A stretch of 64,000 bases of DNA. Origin: Pandoraea terrigena (GTDB lineage Bacteria > Pseudomonadota > Gammaproteobacteria > Burkholderiales > Burkholderiaceae). The translations under genes and the position numbers were made by a program. Below are positions 37,244-49,074 of the stretch, piece after piece. Every line of letters starts with the position of its first letter. The stretch's first letter is position 1. The DNA lies in assembly GCF_902459705.1 (NCBI RefSeq), contig NZ_CABPRU010000017.1:29743-93742 (forward strand). Direction: 5' to 3'. The notes beneath the pieces are model-generated. The model searched no databases. It was not told the DNA's origin and saw nothing but the letters and a program-made list of their open reading frames with translations.

Positions 37244-40200
37244 TCAGTCGAAGCGACGATTGAACAGCACGTCGAAGCCGGACAGCGAACCGGTGCGCAG
37301 CACCAGTTGCCAGCGGCGTGACATCTGCCACGTAATCTTCACGATACTCGCGGCGCTGGTCAGGCTCTGCTCGTATCCCAACGCGAAGTTGTCCGAGATC
37401 GCCTTGCCCACCTTCACCACCTGCTCATCGTCCGACAGACCCGAATCGCTGGTGCCGATACTGAACTCGTCGATCCCCAGATCCTTGATGATGCGCCGGC
37501 CGCCGGTGGCCCCGAGCAGCGCCGTGGCCGCCCCCGCCATCGCCTGACGCTGGCCAAGGCCCGCGCCATCCGGGCCGTGGCCGAACATCAGCCACGAGAG
37601 CTTCTCCTCGTCCGACACGTTCGGCTCCGAGACGAGCGACACGCGCGGTTGGCGCACCGTGCCAGTGACCAGCACGCCGGCGGCAACCTCCTGGTTGCGA
37701 CGCATCGCCTGAATGTAGATCTCGGGATTGTCCAGCGGACCGACGAAGTTGATTTGGCCGCGCTCGATCGCGAGCTTCCGGTCGAACGCTTCGTACGTGC
37801 CCTCCGCCACGGTAATCGTGCCGGTCGCCCGCATCGTCGTGAGCGGATCGCTTTGCAGGCGCACGCTGCCGCGCAACAGCAGGTCAGCACCAGCACCGAC
37901 GAAACGGAAGTCCCGCCCCAGATTCACTTCCACATCGATGTGCGGCGAGAAGCGGCTGGCCGGCTTCGCGCCGAGGCGGGCGGCTTCCTCCTTCGCATCG
38001 AGCGGCCGGGTGCGGGCCTGCGCGCCGCCGCGCACCACCACGACATCGTCGCCGAGCTTCGGCGCACTGGTTGGCGGCAGCGCGAAACGCGCGCGGTCGA
38101 TCGTGAACTTGCCGGTCACGGCCATGGCATCGCCACTGCCCGTCGCCCTCGCTTCGCCACTGAGCGAGAGTTGCCGGTCAGGCGCGGCGAACAATTGCAA
38201 CTTGTCTGCCGCAAGCGTGATACCCAGCGTCGGCTCGGGCGTGTCGAGCCGGATGTTGCCCGTCGCCCGCACCGTGCCACCACCGCCGCCCGTCACGACC
38301 ACGTCGCGCAGCACGATCTCGTTCGGTGTGAGCGCAATACGCACCCGTCCATCCTTGACCCGCACGCCCGTGTCGAACATCTGCACCGACAGATCGTCTG
38401 CCGTCAGCTCGCCCGTCGGACGCGGCTTGCCCACCGTGCCCGCCAGCGTCACTTGCAGGTTCGCACGCCCCTTGAAAGCAAATTGCGCCCCGGCCAGACG
38501 CTCGAACTTCGAGATATCCGGAATGGCAATGGCGACGCGTCCGGTAAGTGGCGCATTCTCCGGAACCTCGGGAATACCGCCCTGCACATGCAAGCCCGCC
38601 CGTACATCGGCGTCGAGCGTGCCGACCAGCGACGAGACGGCGTTGAGCGTCACGTGTGCGGCCTGCCCCGACAGGTCGATGCGTGCGCGCAGCGCCGAGA
38701 TCCCGAGCGGCACGCGTGCACTGAAGCCGCCCTTCTCCGCGCTCAAGCCGGGCAGCCCCGTGATCGTCACCTTCACGCTTTCGTTCATCCCGCCGCGACG
38801 CAACGTGACATCGCCACTGCGACGCACGACTTCGACGAAACCGTCTGCCCGCTGACCGGTACGCACGTCCCATTTGCCGTCGAGCACGAGGTCGCTGGCA
38901 ACGGACGGCAACTCGCCCGTGAACGCGCGCATCACGCGCAGCACCTGCGCGACGTCGAGCGTATCGATGGTGCCTGCGGTCTTCAGTTGCCCATCGCCGT
39001 AGTCGAGGTTCGCCAGCGACACCGCCCCTGCGCCCGTCACGAGTTTGGCCGCGCCGAGATGCACGCGATCGGCACTCACCTGGACCTGCCACGGGGCGGC
39101 CAGGTTGAGCTTCGGCACGCCCCGGTTCTCGAGCGTCTGGATCGTGCCGCGCCAGCCCGGCTTGCCGCGCGTGTCGGTCACGGCACCGGCAGCATCGAGA
39201 CTCATGTCGAGCGGCGCTTCTCGCAGCTTGCCCGCCGCCTTCAGGTGCAATGTGTGCGCGCCGCGTGTGCCCGCCAGGGCGAGCGAAAGCCGGTCAAGCC
39301 GCACGATGTCGCTGGTCAGGCCCTGGCCGTCGAGCGTCACGTTCAGCCGGTCGCTCGCCGCGCCCGGCAGGCCGCCGCTGACATCCACCTTGCCGGTCAG
39401 ATGCTGGAGTTTTTGCGTGCCGAAGACGAGCTTGTCGGCCGCAAGCGTCGCGACCACGACCGGACGCTCGATCGTGCCCGACACCTGCCCGTCGAGTTGC
39501 AACCGACCGCCGAGGCCGAAGCCGAGCTTGTCGAGCGACGGCGCATCGACTTTCACCGCCATCCTGTCGCCTGGCGTGCCGAAACTGCCGCGCAATTGCA
39601 CCCGGTTGCCCGCCACGAGCAGGTTCGCGTCACTGGGCAGCAGGCGCGTGCCCGCCAGCCTCACCGTGCCCGACCCACTCATCGGCAAGTCGGCGTAGAT
39701 GCCGTCCTGCAACGCGAATTTGAGCGCGAGTCCGAACGCCGGGCGCAGCGCGCCCTGCGCATCGAACTGTCCCGTGATACTCGCCGCAGGCGCCTTTGCA
39801 CCGCGTCGTTGCGCGCCGTAAAGGTCATACCAGGCGGCGGGATCGAAGCGCGTGAGCTTGACCTGCGCCCGATAGGCGCCCGCATCGCCGCTTTCGAGAA
39901 CGCCCGTGGCCGCGAGCGAACTGTTGCCGGCCTGCAGCGAGAGCGCATGCACCGTGGTGCCCCCGGCGTCGAGACCGACGTCGGCCAGCACCCGCCGGGC
40001 CGCGTCGCGCCAATCGAGAGCAACGCGCTGCCCGGTGCGGTCGAGTTTGACGTCGAGCGGCCCGCCGAGCTTCGTTGCCGGTAGCTTGCCGTACAACGCG
40101 CGCAGATCGAGATCGCGCATCGTCAGGGCGAAACCGCCGACGGTCGCCTCGGCATCTGCCGTCGCAGGCGGCGCCGCACGTGCGGCACTTGCTGCATTCG

Positions 40201-41347
40201 CCGCCGTCGCACCGCTCGCGGCCACCGACGCGGCAACCTTCTCCCGACGCAGCTCGCCGCTGCCGGTGAGCCGGGCGCCGCCCGCGAGCGTTAGCTCGAT
40301 ACCGGTCAGCGCCTGACGCGTCGCATCGAGCAGCACCTGCGTATGCAGGCTTTCGATGGGCAGCCCCCCGGCATCGATGGCGCCCGGCTTGGCATTTGTC
40401 ACGGATACCGGCCCCAGCACGCTGAATACCTTGGTGCCGGGTGCCGGCCGCAAATCGGCCTGTACCGCGAGATCCGCCTGCGGCGCACCGGGATCGAAAT
40501 CGTGCGGATTCAGATGATCGACCGACACCTGCGCGCGCGAGAGCGGCACGGCACTGAACGGCGACGCCGCAATGTGCGCCGTGCCGTTCAGCGTTTTGCC
40601 GCTCGCGGTCACATCGACGACCAACGCGTCGAGCGAGCCGGACAACTCGGCCTGCAGGGTCACAGGAATATCGCCGGCCTTCGCCTGCAAGCCAACATTG
40701 CCGCCCAGCGCGAACGGACGCCGGCCACTAATTTGCAGCGTGGCCTGCACCTCGCCGTAGGGGGTACCCAGGTGCTCGACCTGAATCGTGTGTTGCGTGC
40801 CGTCGCTGCGCGCAGCGATGCGAACATCCTCGAGCACCAGCGCGGGCGAATGCAGCGTGAGCTTCGCCACGCGTACATCGTTCAGCGTAAGGCCGAGCGG
40901 CAGACGCAGGCTCGACGGCATCGTCGTGGGCGTGGTGGACGGTGGCGACGGCGCGAACGCCATCTCCACCTCCCCCGCATGCAACGTGTCGACGGTGAAA
41001 TGCAGCGGACGCAAGCGCAAGTCCCAACGGCTCTCGAGTCGACTCACGGTGATGCGCGTCGCACCGTCGAGATAGCGCACGTCGCTCACGGTGAAGCCAT
41101 GCGCGAAGCTGCCGCTGCGCCATTCGCCCGAGAGCTTGCCGCCGAGGGTCGACACCGCCGTCTGCCAGAGCCAGCGGCTGCCGCGCTCGCTCGACATCGC
41201 CCAGAGCAGCGCGCCGATCGCCAACACGACGATGAGCAGGACGGCAAGCAGGCCCCCCGCCAGCGGACGCCTCCATCGCCGGCGATACGCAGGCGGCGGC
41301 TCGGGAGGAGGCGGCGGCGGCGCGGCGGTATCGAGCGGCATCGTCAT
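37244..41347 (-). CDS. tamB: Translocation and assembly module protein TamB (AsmA-like/DUF490)
   Basis: A 1367-residue inner-membrane-anchored protein. A proline-rich cytoplasmic start and one membrane helix (about 29-50, LAGGLLAVLLIVVLAIGALLWAM) precede a very long, repetitive beta-rich periplasmic part. It ends in the TamB C-terminal DUF490 domain (RGQINFVGPLDNPEIYIQAMRRN and a C-terminal aromatic, NRRFD). TamB spans the periplasm and, with TamA, takes part in outer-membrane protein insertion and in lipid transport. The ATG overlaps the tamA stop by one base (TGATG), so translation is probably coupled. Confidence 0.94.
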   Translation of the reverse strand: MTMPLDTAAPPPPPPEPPPAYRRRWRRPLAGGLLAVLLIVVLAIGALLWAMSSERGSRWLWQTAVSTLGGKLSGEWRSGSFAHGFTVSDVRYLDGATRITVSRLESRWDLRLRPLHFTVDTLHAGEVEMAFAPSPPSTTPTTMPSSLRLPLGLTLNDVRVAKLTLHSPALVLEDVRIAARSDGTQHTIQVEHLGTPYGEVQATLQISGRRPFALGGNVGLQAKAGDIPVTLQAELSGSLDALVVDVTASGKTLNGTAHIAASPFSAVPLSRAQVSVDHLNPHDFDPGAPQADLAVQADLRPAPGTKVFSVLGPVSVTNAKPGAIDAGGLPIESLHTQVLLDATRQALTGIELTLAGGARLTGSGELRREKVAASVAASGATAANAASAARAAPPATADAEATVGGFALTMRDLDLRALYGKLPATKLGGPLDVKLDRTGQRVALDWRDAARRVLADVGLDAGGTTVHALSLQAGNSSLAATGVLESGDAGAYRAQVKLTRFDPAAWYDLYGAQRRGAKAPAASITGQFDAQGALRPAFGLALKFALQDGIYADLPMSGSGTVRLAGTRLLPSDANLLVAGNRVQLRGSFGTPGDRMAVKVDAPSLDKLGFGLGGRLQLDGQVSGTIERPVVVATLAADKLVFGTQKLQHLTGKVDVSGGLPGAASDRLNVTLDGQGLTSDIVRLDRLSLALAGTRGAHTLHLKAAGKLREAPLDMSLDAAGAVTDTRGKPGWRGTIQTLENRGVPKLNLAAPWQVQVSADRVHLGAAKLVTGAGAVSLANLDYGDGQLKTAGTIDTLDVAQVLRVMRAFTGELPSVASDLVLDGKWDVRTGQRADGFVEVVRRSGDVTLRRGGMNESVKVTITGLPGLSAEKGGFSARVPLGISALRARIDLSGQAAHVTLNAVSSLVGTLDADVRAGLHVQGGIPEVPENAPLTGRVAIAIPDISKFERLAGAQFAFKGRANLQVTLAGTVGKPRPTGELTADDLSVQMFDTGVRVKDGRVRIALTPNEIVLRDVVVTGGGGGTVRATGNIRLDTPEPTLGITLAADKLQLFAAPDRQLSLSGEARATGSGDAMAVTGKFTIDRARFALPPTSAPKLGDDVVVVRGGAQARTRPLDAKEEAARLGAKPASRFSPHIDVEVNLGRDFRFVGAGADLLLRGSVRLQSDPLTTMRATGTITVAEGTYEAFDRKLAIERGQINFVGPLDNPEIYIQAMRRNQEVAAGVLVTGTVRQPRVSLVSEPNVSDEEKLSWLMFGHGPDGAGLGQRQAMAGAATALLGATGGRRIIKDLGIDEFSIGTSDSGLSDDEQVVKVGKAISDNFALGYEQSLTSAASIVKITWQMSRRWQLVLRTGSLSGFDVLFNRRFD

Positions 41348-43176
41348 CAGAACGCCACCCCCAGCGAAATGGCCGGGCGGAACTGCCTGCCGCGCACGCC
41401 ATAGCCCAGATCGAGGTTCACCGGTCCGACCGGACTGCGCCAGCGCACACCGACGCCCACGCCGTGGTAAAGCGGCGTGGGATGGCGATAGTCGTCGGTG
41501 GCCGTGCCGACGTCCCAGAACACCGCCCCGCCCCAGTCGCGCGTGACCCAGCGTTGATACTCGAGGCTTGCCGTGCCTAGGAACTTCGTCGGGAACGTGG
41601 TGCCGTTCTGCTGGCGGCCAATGCTCTGATACGTATATCCGCGAATCGACGACGTGCCGCCCGCAAAAAACAGCAGCGACGACGGAATCCGGTTGCTGCT
41701 GCCGTTCGTGAGCACCGCGCCAAGTTCCAGGCGCGCGATCACGATGTCGCGCTGCCCGACGGGAAAGTACTGACGGATACGGCCATAGAGACGCGCAAAA
41801 CTCTGATCGGTGAGCAGGGGCTTCGCCGCGACGCCGATCTGCGTGTTGATGATGTTGCCCTTGCGCGGAAAGATCAGGTCGTCGACGTCACGACGGTTCC
41901 ACGACAGCGCCGGCACGAGCGCCTTGTTGAGGAAGGGCTGACCGCCGTCGGGACGCTCGTCCGCACGATAGAAGTCGAGGGTATAGGCCCAGTCGTAGCG
42001 ATCGCGCGAGCGGGCGCGCTTGACACCGATCTGGGTCGAGCGCTGATCGAGGCCGTTCAGATAGGTGCGCTCGAACGCGCCGCGCAGGCTGTTGGTGTAC
42101 GCGCTGGTGTCCGGCGGCATGGCGATCTCGGCATAACCGCCCTGCCGATACTGCTCCAGACGCGCCTGCGTATCGAACGTCCACGCGCGGCCGAACAGGT
42201 TGTAGTACGAATAACGTCCGTTGACGCTCGCGCCGGTATCCGTCGTATAGCCGACCCCGCTGCGCACGCGCTGCGTGGGGAATTCGCGCACCTTGACTTC
42301 GACCGGTGCATTGTCGGCCCGCGCCGGGTCTTCCGTCACCGAGATGATGACGTTCGAGAAATACGGCGTGGCCTGGATCTGGCGCTGCAACTCCCGCAGG
42401 CGCTCGGCGTCGAACGGTTCGCCCACGGACAACGGATTGACGTTGCGGATGATCTGGGCCGGATAGCGCCGCGTGCCGGAGATGACGAGCGGACCGAGGG
42501 TGAACGGCGGACCGCTCTCGTACGACGCGGCGAGCGAGGCAATATCGTTGTCCGCATCGACCACGGCACGTGCGAAGGTCATTTTCGCCGCGTGATAGCG
42601 CTTCTGTCCCAGTTGAAACAGCGTGTCGTCCTTCGCCTTGTCCCAGTCGGCCTGTCGGAACGGGGCACCCACCGGCAACGCCCAGGCGTTGCGCAACTGC
42701 GTCACACGCTGTGGATCCTGATCGAGCACCGGGCCGGTGAAGGTCAGATCGACGTTCCTGATATGCGTGCGCGGACCGGACGCCACCACGACGTGAACGT
42801 CGTGCGTCCCGTTGATGGTGGCCACGTCCACGTGCGTGACGGGCGAGAAATAACCTTCCGTCGACGTAAGTTCCTGCACCTGCTCGCCCACGGTTGCAAT
42901 CAGGTGCTCGAACTGGGCGTCGCCAATGTCGTCGCGCGCAGCGTAGCGCACGAGATCGAGATTGTCGTTGAGCAGCTTGGCCAGGCCGTTGGGCGCGTCG
43001 ACACGAACGCGATAGTCGGCTTGCGCCGCCGCTGGCAGCCCTGCGCCACAGGTCAACGCGGCCAGCGTTACCAGCACGGCCGGCAACGTGCGCGAAGGGG
43101 GCACGCCGAGGCGACGGCAAACGTCGTAACCGGGTGGGATCTGCGAGACGGTCAAAACCTTCCTTGGAATCTTCAA
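41347..43176 (-). CDS. tamA: Autotransporter assembly factor TamA (BamA/Omp85 family)
   Basis: A 609-residue outer-membrane protein. After a signal peptide (LPAVLVTLAALTCGAGLPAAAQA) it has POTRA domains (to about residue 290) and a C-terminal Omp85 barrel. The barrel includes the SSIRGYTYQSIG motif (RGY/F loop) and ends in a phenylalanine (ISLGVAF). Together with TamB it forms the TAM complex. The start is uncertain: TTG at 43176 is reported, while TTG at 43155 has a better ribosome site (AAGGA, 5-nt spacer). Either start leaves the signal peptide intact. First gene of tamA-tamB-BamE-like operon. Confidence 0.9.
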   Translation of the reverse strand: MKIPRKVLTVSQIPPGYDVCRRLGVPPSRTLPAVLVTLAALTCGAGLPAAAQADYRVRVDAPNGLAKLLNDNLDLVRYAARDDIGDAQFEHLIATVGEQVQELTSTEGYFSPVTHVDVATINGTHDVHVVVASGPRTHIRNVDLTFTGPVLDQDPQRVTQLRNAWALPVGAPFRQADWDKAKDDTLFQLGQKRYHAAKMTFARAVVDADNDIASLAASYESGPPFTLGPLVISGTRRYPAQIIRNVNPLSVGEPFDAERLRELQRQIQATPYFSNVIISVTEDPARADNAPVEVKVREFPTQRVRSGVGYTTDTGASVNGRYSYYNLFGRAWTFDTQARLEQYRQGGYAEIAMPPDTSAYTNSLRGAFERTYLNGLDQRSTQIGVKRARSRDRYDWAYTLDFYRADERPDGGQPFLNKALVPALSWNRRDVDDLIFPRKGNIINTQIGVAAKPLLTDQSFARLYGRIRQYFPVGQRDIVIARLELGAVLTNGSSNRIPSSLLFFAGGTSSIRGYTYQSIGRQQNGTTFPTKFLGTASLEYQRWVTRDWGGAVFWDVGTATDDYRHPTPLYHGVGVGVRWRSPVGPVNLDLGYGVRGRQFRPAISLGVAF

Positions 43177-43419
43177 TGTTGCCGCCGGTCGTCCGGCGTG
43201 CGCTCAACGGCGCCCAATCGCGCCTTGTGTGCAAGCATGGCACATCATTTGCGCGTGCGATGCATAGGTGAGTCGTATTTGACCATATCCCATCCCCCCG
43301 TTCACCGGCTCGACCCAAAACAGCCAAAAGGGTGGATCGAGACGGGTTTGCGGTAGAATCTGCGTCGATTGGCGCCGTCCCGATGGCGCCACCGCTGCCT
43401 ATTTTTCGAGCCATCGACC

Positions 43420-43602
43420 ATGTACGAGTCCGACATCACCCAATTCATCAAGCAACTGAAGGCTGAGAAGCCGACGCTGGAAGCGGAGCAACGCCAAGGT
43501 CGCGCCCTGCTGTGGGACAAGCAGCCGATCGACATGGACGAGCGTCGCCAGGCCCAGCAGTCGCGTGTGGCCCAGCAGCCTTACGTTTACCTGGGCGAGT
43601 AA
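43420..43602 (+). CDS. Small DUF3460 family protein
   Basis: A 60-residue soluble, charged protein (MYESDITQFIKQLK through QQPYVYLGE). The QxxGRALLWDKxPxDxxE(R)xR core and the PYVY(L) ending are typical of DUF3460, a small family seen in Burkholderiales. The function is unknown. It lies 27 bp before scpA and is likely co-transcribed with scpA, and perhaps panC. A TAGAAT box at 43354-43359 is a plausible -10. Confidence 0.82.
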   Translation: MYESDITQFIKQLKAEKPTLEAEQRQGRALLWDKQPIDMDERRQAQQSRVAQQPYVYLGE

Positions 43603-43629
43603 GTCGCCGCCACCCGGCCGAGTCCCGTC

Positions 43630-45646
<2,017 letters not shown>

Positions 45647-45773
45647 GCGCCGGGCACGCCGCACACGGTCGGATGACCGGTGCCGCGTGCTCCCGACACA
45701 AGCCGCGCGTGCCGGTTGCACGCGCATCTTTCGTCGCGCCGCTTGCGCGACACCGCAACACTAGAGGCAAGCC

Positions 45774-46196
45774 ATGTACCGCACCATGCTCAAGTCGAAG
45801 ATCCACCGCGCCACCGTGACGCATTGCGAATTGCATTACGAAGGCTCGTGCGCGATCGACGAGAACCTGCTCGAAGCCTCGGGCCTTGTCGAAAATGAGC
45901 AAATCGACATCTTCAACGTCAATAACGGCGAGCGCTTCACGACCTATGCCATTCGCGGCGAGCGCGGCAGCGGCATGATTTCGCTCAATGGCGCCGCGGC
46001 CCGCCGCGCGCAACTGGGCGACGTCGTCATCATCGTGTCGTACGCGCAGGTCGAGGAACAGGCCGTGCTGGCCGGGTTCAAGCCCAAGCTGGTGTTCGTT
46101 GACGAGAAGAACGAGCAGAAGGGCGAGCGCGACCACGTGCCGCTGCAAGCCTGGGAAGAGACGCGCGCCTTCGAGGCCGCGCAAGCGGCCAAGTAA
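45774..46196 (+). CDS. panD: Aspartate 1-decarboxylase
   Basis: A 140-residue pyruvoyl enzyme that makes beta-alanine from aspartate, supplying PanC. The self-cleavage site Gly24-Ser25 is present in YEGSCAID, giving the pyruvoyl group on Ser25. Lys9 and Tyr58 equivalents ([22 protein letters not shown]) are conserved. The C-terminal 20 residues ([12 protein letters not shown] onwards) extend beyond the E. coli length of 126. The panC-panD pair gives both last-step inputs of the pathway. Confidence 0.97.
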   Translation: MYRTMLKSKIHRATVTHCELHYEGSCAIDENLLEASGLVENEQIDIFNVNNGERFTTYAIRGERGSGMISLNGAAARRAQLGDVVIIVSYAQVEEQAVLAGFKPKLVFVDEKNEQKGERDHVPLQAWEETRAFEAAQAAK

Positions 46197-46205
46197 GGCG
46201 GCGCG

Positions 46206-46832
46206 TCAACGCGACGCGATGAACGCCGTAATGCCCTCCCATTGCGGCAGATCGCGTTCGACGCGTCCCGGCGCCACATCCCACAGCGTGAGGCCGTGCG
46301 CGGCGAGCTGCACGTAGTTCTGCGTGTTGCGCAACATGCCGAGTACCGGCAGGCCTGCCTCCTCGCAGTAGCGCGAGAGCTGGTCGGCCGCGCGGGTGCG
46401 GGCATCGACCCGCATGCCGACGACGCCGATGCGCACATCCCCCTGGCGCACCGCCCGCACCTCGCCCAGCGTCTGCAGGAAGTCACGCGTGGCGAGGATA
46501 TCGAAGATCGACGGCTGCAACGGCACCAACACGTGGTCGGCCAGCTTCAGGATCGAATCGAGCCGCTTGCCGTGCAGGCTGGCCGGCGTATCGAGCACCG
46601 CGTGGGTCGTGCCCTTGGGCGGGCGGGCGATCTCGTTGTGATCAACATCCCAGGTGGCGATCGAACGCAGTCCGGGCGGGCGCAAGTCCAGCCAGGCCCG
46701 CGACGACTGCTGCCGGTCGGTATCGCCCAGCATCACGGCGTGGCCCTGCGCGGCCAGATAGCCCGCCAGATTCGTAGCCAGCGTGCTCTTGCCCACGCCC
46801 CCTTTCGGATTCGCCACCACAATCACCGGCAT
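46206..46832 (-). CDS. ParA/MinD-type ATPase without ParB partner
   Basis: A 208-residue P-loop ATPase. The deviant Walker A KGGVGKST is at 10-17, the Walker A' region is GDTDRQQSSRAW, and Walker B is HAVLDTPAS. The short form without an N-terminal DNA-binding domain resembles VirC1-like or orphan chromosomal ParA proteins that position cargo. No parB or centromere-like repeats are adjacent. It ends 9 bp from the convergent panD and shares its strand with cobQ (ending 81 bp upstream). Its cargo is unknown. Confidence 0.88.
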   Translation of the reverse strand: MPVIVVANPKGGVGKSTLATNLAGYLAAQGHAVMLGDTDRQQSSRAWLDLRPPGLRSIATWDVDHNEIARPPKGTTHAVLDTPASLHGKRLDSILKLADHVLVPLQPSIFDILATRDFLQTLGEVRAVRQGDVRIGVVGMRVDARTRAADQLSRYCEEAGLPVLGMLRNTQNYVQLAAHGLTLWDVAPGRVERDLPQWEGITAFIASR

Positions 46833-46913
46833 TGCAGACTCCCCTAGGTCGATTTGCCGTTCATCTTACAACGGCTGGATGGCGGCCTTGCGTCAGTCAA
46901 ACCGCGTCGCGCA

Positions 46914-48476
46914 TTAGCGCAGGCACGCCCACACGCGCGTCAGATCCAGGTGCGCCGCCAGCGAATCCGCCAGCCGATCGAGCGACGCCTCGCGCAATAC
47001 GTTGTAGTCCTGCGCCTCGACATCACGGGCACCGGCCCAGGTCAATAGCGCATGCAGGGCCTGCGGCGTATCGAACAGGCCATGCAGATACGTGCCCATC
47101 ACCTGATCGTCGGCCGAGCGGGCACCGTCAGCGCGATCGGTCCCGTCAGACACTGAAGACACGTCAGACACGTCAGACACTGAAGACACGTCAGACGCCT
47201 CGCCCGCCAACCAGACGGCCGGTCGTTCGAGCGCCGCCCCATGCGTCACGCCCATGTGAATCTCGTAGCCGCTCACCGGGGCATCGCCGACGCTCAGGCG
47301 TCCCGCCACGAGACGGAGCTGCTTTTGCGGCTGCATCGTGGTCTCGATGTCCAGCCAGCCGAGGCCAGCGGTCGTCCCCGCCTCGCCTTCGAGCCCGAGC
47401 GGGTCGTGAATCGCCGTCCCGAGCATTTGCAAGCCACCGCAGATGCCGAGCACCTTGCCGCCGTAGCGCAGATGCCGGGCCATCGCCGGCGCCCAGCCCT
47501 GCGCGCGCAGCCAGGCCAGATCGTCCCGCACGTGCTTGCTGCCGGGCAGGATCACGAGATCGCTGTCGGGCCACGGCTCGCCCGCGCCGACGTAGCGAAA
47601 GTCGACCTGCGGATGCGCCCGCAAAGCGTCGAAATCGGTGTGATTGCTGATGCGCGGCAAGGCCGGCACCGCGACGCGCAAACGGATCTCGCCGCGCGCG
47701 GCCGAATGGCGCTCGCCGGGCAGCATGTCCTCGCCGTCCAGATGCAGGCCATGAAGATAGGGCAGCACGCCCAGCACCGGAATGCCGGTGCGCGCCTCCA
47801 GCCATTCAAGTCCGCTGGTCAGCAGCGACGGATCGCCGCGAAACCGATTGATGATGAAGCCCTTGATGCGCGCGCGCTCGCTGTCCGACAGGCACGCTAG
47901 CGTGCCAAGCAGTTGCGCGAACACCCCCCCTCGGTCGATGTCGGCGACGAGCAGCACCGGCGCGTCGACGGCTTCGGCAAACCCCATGTTGGCAATGTCG
48001 CGCGCACGCAGGTTCACCTCGGCCGGACTGCCTGCCCCTTCGACGAGCACCGCGTCGTAGCCGGTGCGCAAACGCGCGTAGGCAGCCAGCACGGCGGCCA
48101 TCGCACGCGGTTTGTACGCGTGATAGGCGCGCGCGTCGAGATCCGCTACGACGGCGCCGCCGATGATGACCTGTGCGCCGCGGTCGCTGCTCGGCTTGAG
48201 CAGCACCGGATTGAAGTCGGTGTGCGGCGCGATGCCGGCCGCCTGGGCCTGCAGCGCCTGAGCGCGCCCGATCTCGCCGCCGTCGGCGGTCACGGCGCTG
48301 TTGAGCGCCATATTCTGCGGCTTGAAGGGCGCCACGCGCACGCCTTCGCGATAGAGCAGGCGGCACAGCGCGGCGACCACCGTGCTCTTGCCCGCGTCCG
48401 AGGACGTGCCCTGGATCATCAGGGTGCCCCGGTGGGCGCCTGTGGACGCACCGAAATTGACAGGGATTTCACTCAT
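46914..48476 (-). CDS. cobQ: Cobyric acid synthase
   Basis: A 520-residue glutamine-dependent amidotransferase that amidates adenosylcobyrinic acid a,c-diamide at four carboxyls to adenosylcobyric acid. The N-terminal ATPase half has [11 protein letters not shown] and [11 protein letters not shown]. The C-terminal class I glutaminase half has the nucleophile Cys in [10 protein letters not shown] and the histidine in GTYLHGLFD. Between these, around residues 427-443, is a Ser/Asp/Val repeat encoded by a 9-bp minisatellite. ATG at 48476 has no Shine-Dalgarno but a GATAAT 7 nt upstream, suggesting a leaderless mRNA. Divergent from cobU. Confidence 0.95.
   Translation of the reverse strand: MSEIPVNFGASTGAHRGTLMIQGTSSDAGKSTVVAALCRLLYREGVRVAPFKPQNMALNSAVTADGGEIGRAQALQAQAAGIAPHTDFNPVLLKPSSDRGAQVIIGGAVVADLDARAYHAYKPRAMAAVLAAYARLRTGYDAVLVEGAGSPAEVNLRARDIANMGFAEAVDAPVLLVADIDRGGVFAQLLGTLACLSDSERARIKGFIINRFRGDPSLLTSGLEWLEARTGIPVLGVLPYLHGLHLDGEDMLPGERHSAARGEIRLRVAVPALPRISNHTDFDALRAHPQVDFRYVGAGEPWPDSDLVILPGSKHVRDDLAWLRAQGWAPAMARHLRYGGKVLGICGGLQMLGTAIHDPLGLEGEAGTTAGLGWLDIETTMQPQKQLRLVAGRLSVGDAPVSGYEIHMGVTHGAALERPAVWLAGEASDVSSVSDVSDVSSVSDGTDRADGARSADDQVMGTYLHGLFDTPQALHALLTWAGARDVEAQDYNVLREASLDRLADSLAAHLDLTRVWACLR
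47145..47196. repeat. In-frame 9-bp minisatellite within cobQ
   Basis: Nearly six 9-bp units (GTCAGACAC or TGAAGACAC on the plus strand) run in tandem: types A, B, A, A, B, then a 7-bp partial A. Read in cobQ they encode a Ser-Asp-Val/Ser-Ser-Val repeat. Because the unit is three codons, gain or loss of copies would not shift the frame. Confidence 0.9.
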
Positions 48477-48483
48477 GACAAGG

Positions 48484-48509
48484 ATTATCGCATCGGGCCC
48501 TCGTACAAT
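48484..48509. promoter_or_regulatory. Back-to-back -10 elements of cobQ and cobU
   Basis: In the 40-bp gap between the divergent start codons, TACAAT (48504-48509, +) lies 7 bp before the cobU ATG. GATAAT on the minus strand (48489-48484) lies 7 bp before the cobQ ATG. If used, both transcripts would start at or next to their ATG. No -35 boxes match well, and neither gene has a Shine-Dalgarno. Confidence 0.45.
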
Positions 48510-48516
48510 ATCGCCC

Positions 48517-49068
48517 ATGAGTGCCCTCGACCTGACTTTCGTGCTGGGTGGTGCCCGCTCCGGCAAGAGTGCGTTCGCCGAACGTCTTGCCGGACAGAGC
48601 GGCCTGCCGGTCACCTACGTCGCCACCGCCACGGTGGGTGACGACCCCGAGATGCGCGCGCGCATTGCACATCATCGCGCGAGCCGTCCGGCGCACTGGC
48701 CTACCGTGGAAGTCGCTCGCGACCTCGCGGGGACGTTGCGCGACATCGCCCGCGATGGGCATTGCGTGCTGGTCGACTGCCTGCCGCTCTGGCTGGCCGG
48801 GTGGCTCTGTCCGCCCGACGATCATCCCGAAGGGCCCGCCAGCGATGCGCAATGGCATGACGTCGTCGACGCGCTCGAGCGCACGCTCGACGTGCTGCCC
48901 GGCAAGATCGTCATCGTCAGCAATGAAATCGGACTCGGCGTGATCCCGATGGGTGCGCTCACCCGGCGCTATGTCGATGCGCTGGGCCGTCTGAACCAGC
49001 GCGTCGCGGCGCGCGCCCCGCAAGTGCGTTTTGTCGTCGCCGGCGTGCCGATGGCCGTCAAAGGATAA
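48517..49068 (+). CDS. cobU: Adenosylcobinamide kinase/adenosylcobinamide-phosphate guanylyltransferase
   Basis: A 183-residue bifunctional enzyme that phosphorylates adenosylcobinamide and then attaches GMP, forming AdoCbi-GDP in nucleotide-loop assembly. The P-loop GGARSGKS is at 11-18, followed by [26 protein letters not shown] with the catalytic histidine. [10 protein letters not shown] is also typical. ATG at 48517 lacks a ribosome site (see the leaderless-type promoter). The genes cbiB (6 bp away) and cobD follow in one operon. Confidence 0.95.
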   Translation: MSALDLTFVLGGARSGKSAFAERLAGQSGLPVTYVATATVGDDPEMRARIAHHRASRPAHWPTVEVARDLAGTLRDIARDGHCVLVDCLPLWLAGWLCPPDDHPEGPASDAQWHDVVDALERTLDVLPGKIVIVSNEIGLGVIPMGALTRRYVDALGRLNQRVAARAPQVRFVVAGVPMAVKG

Positions 49069-49074
49069 TCGCCG

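Noticed and set aside
37577..40084. 835-codon open frame on the plus strand
   Set aside because: Antisense to tamB; composition typical of a shadow frame.
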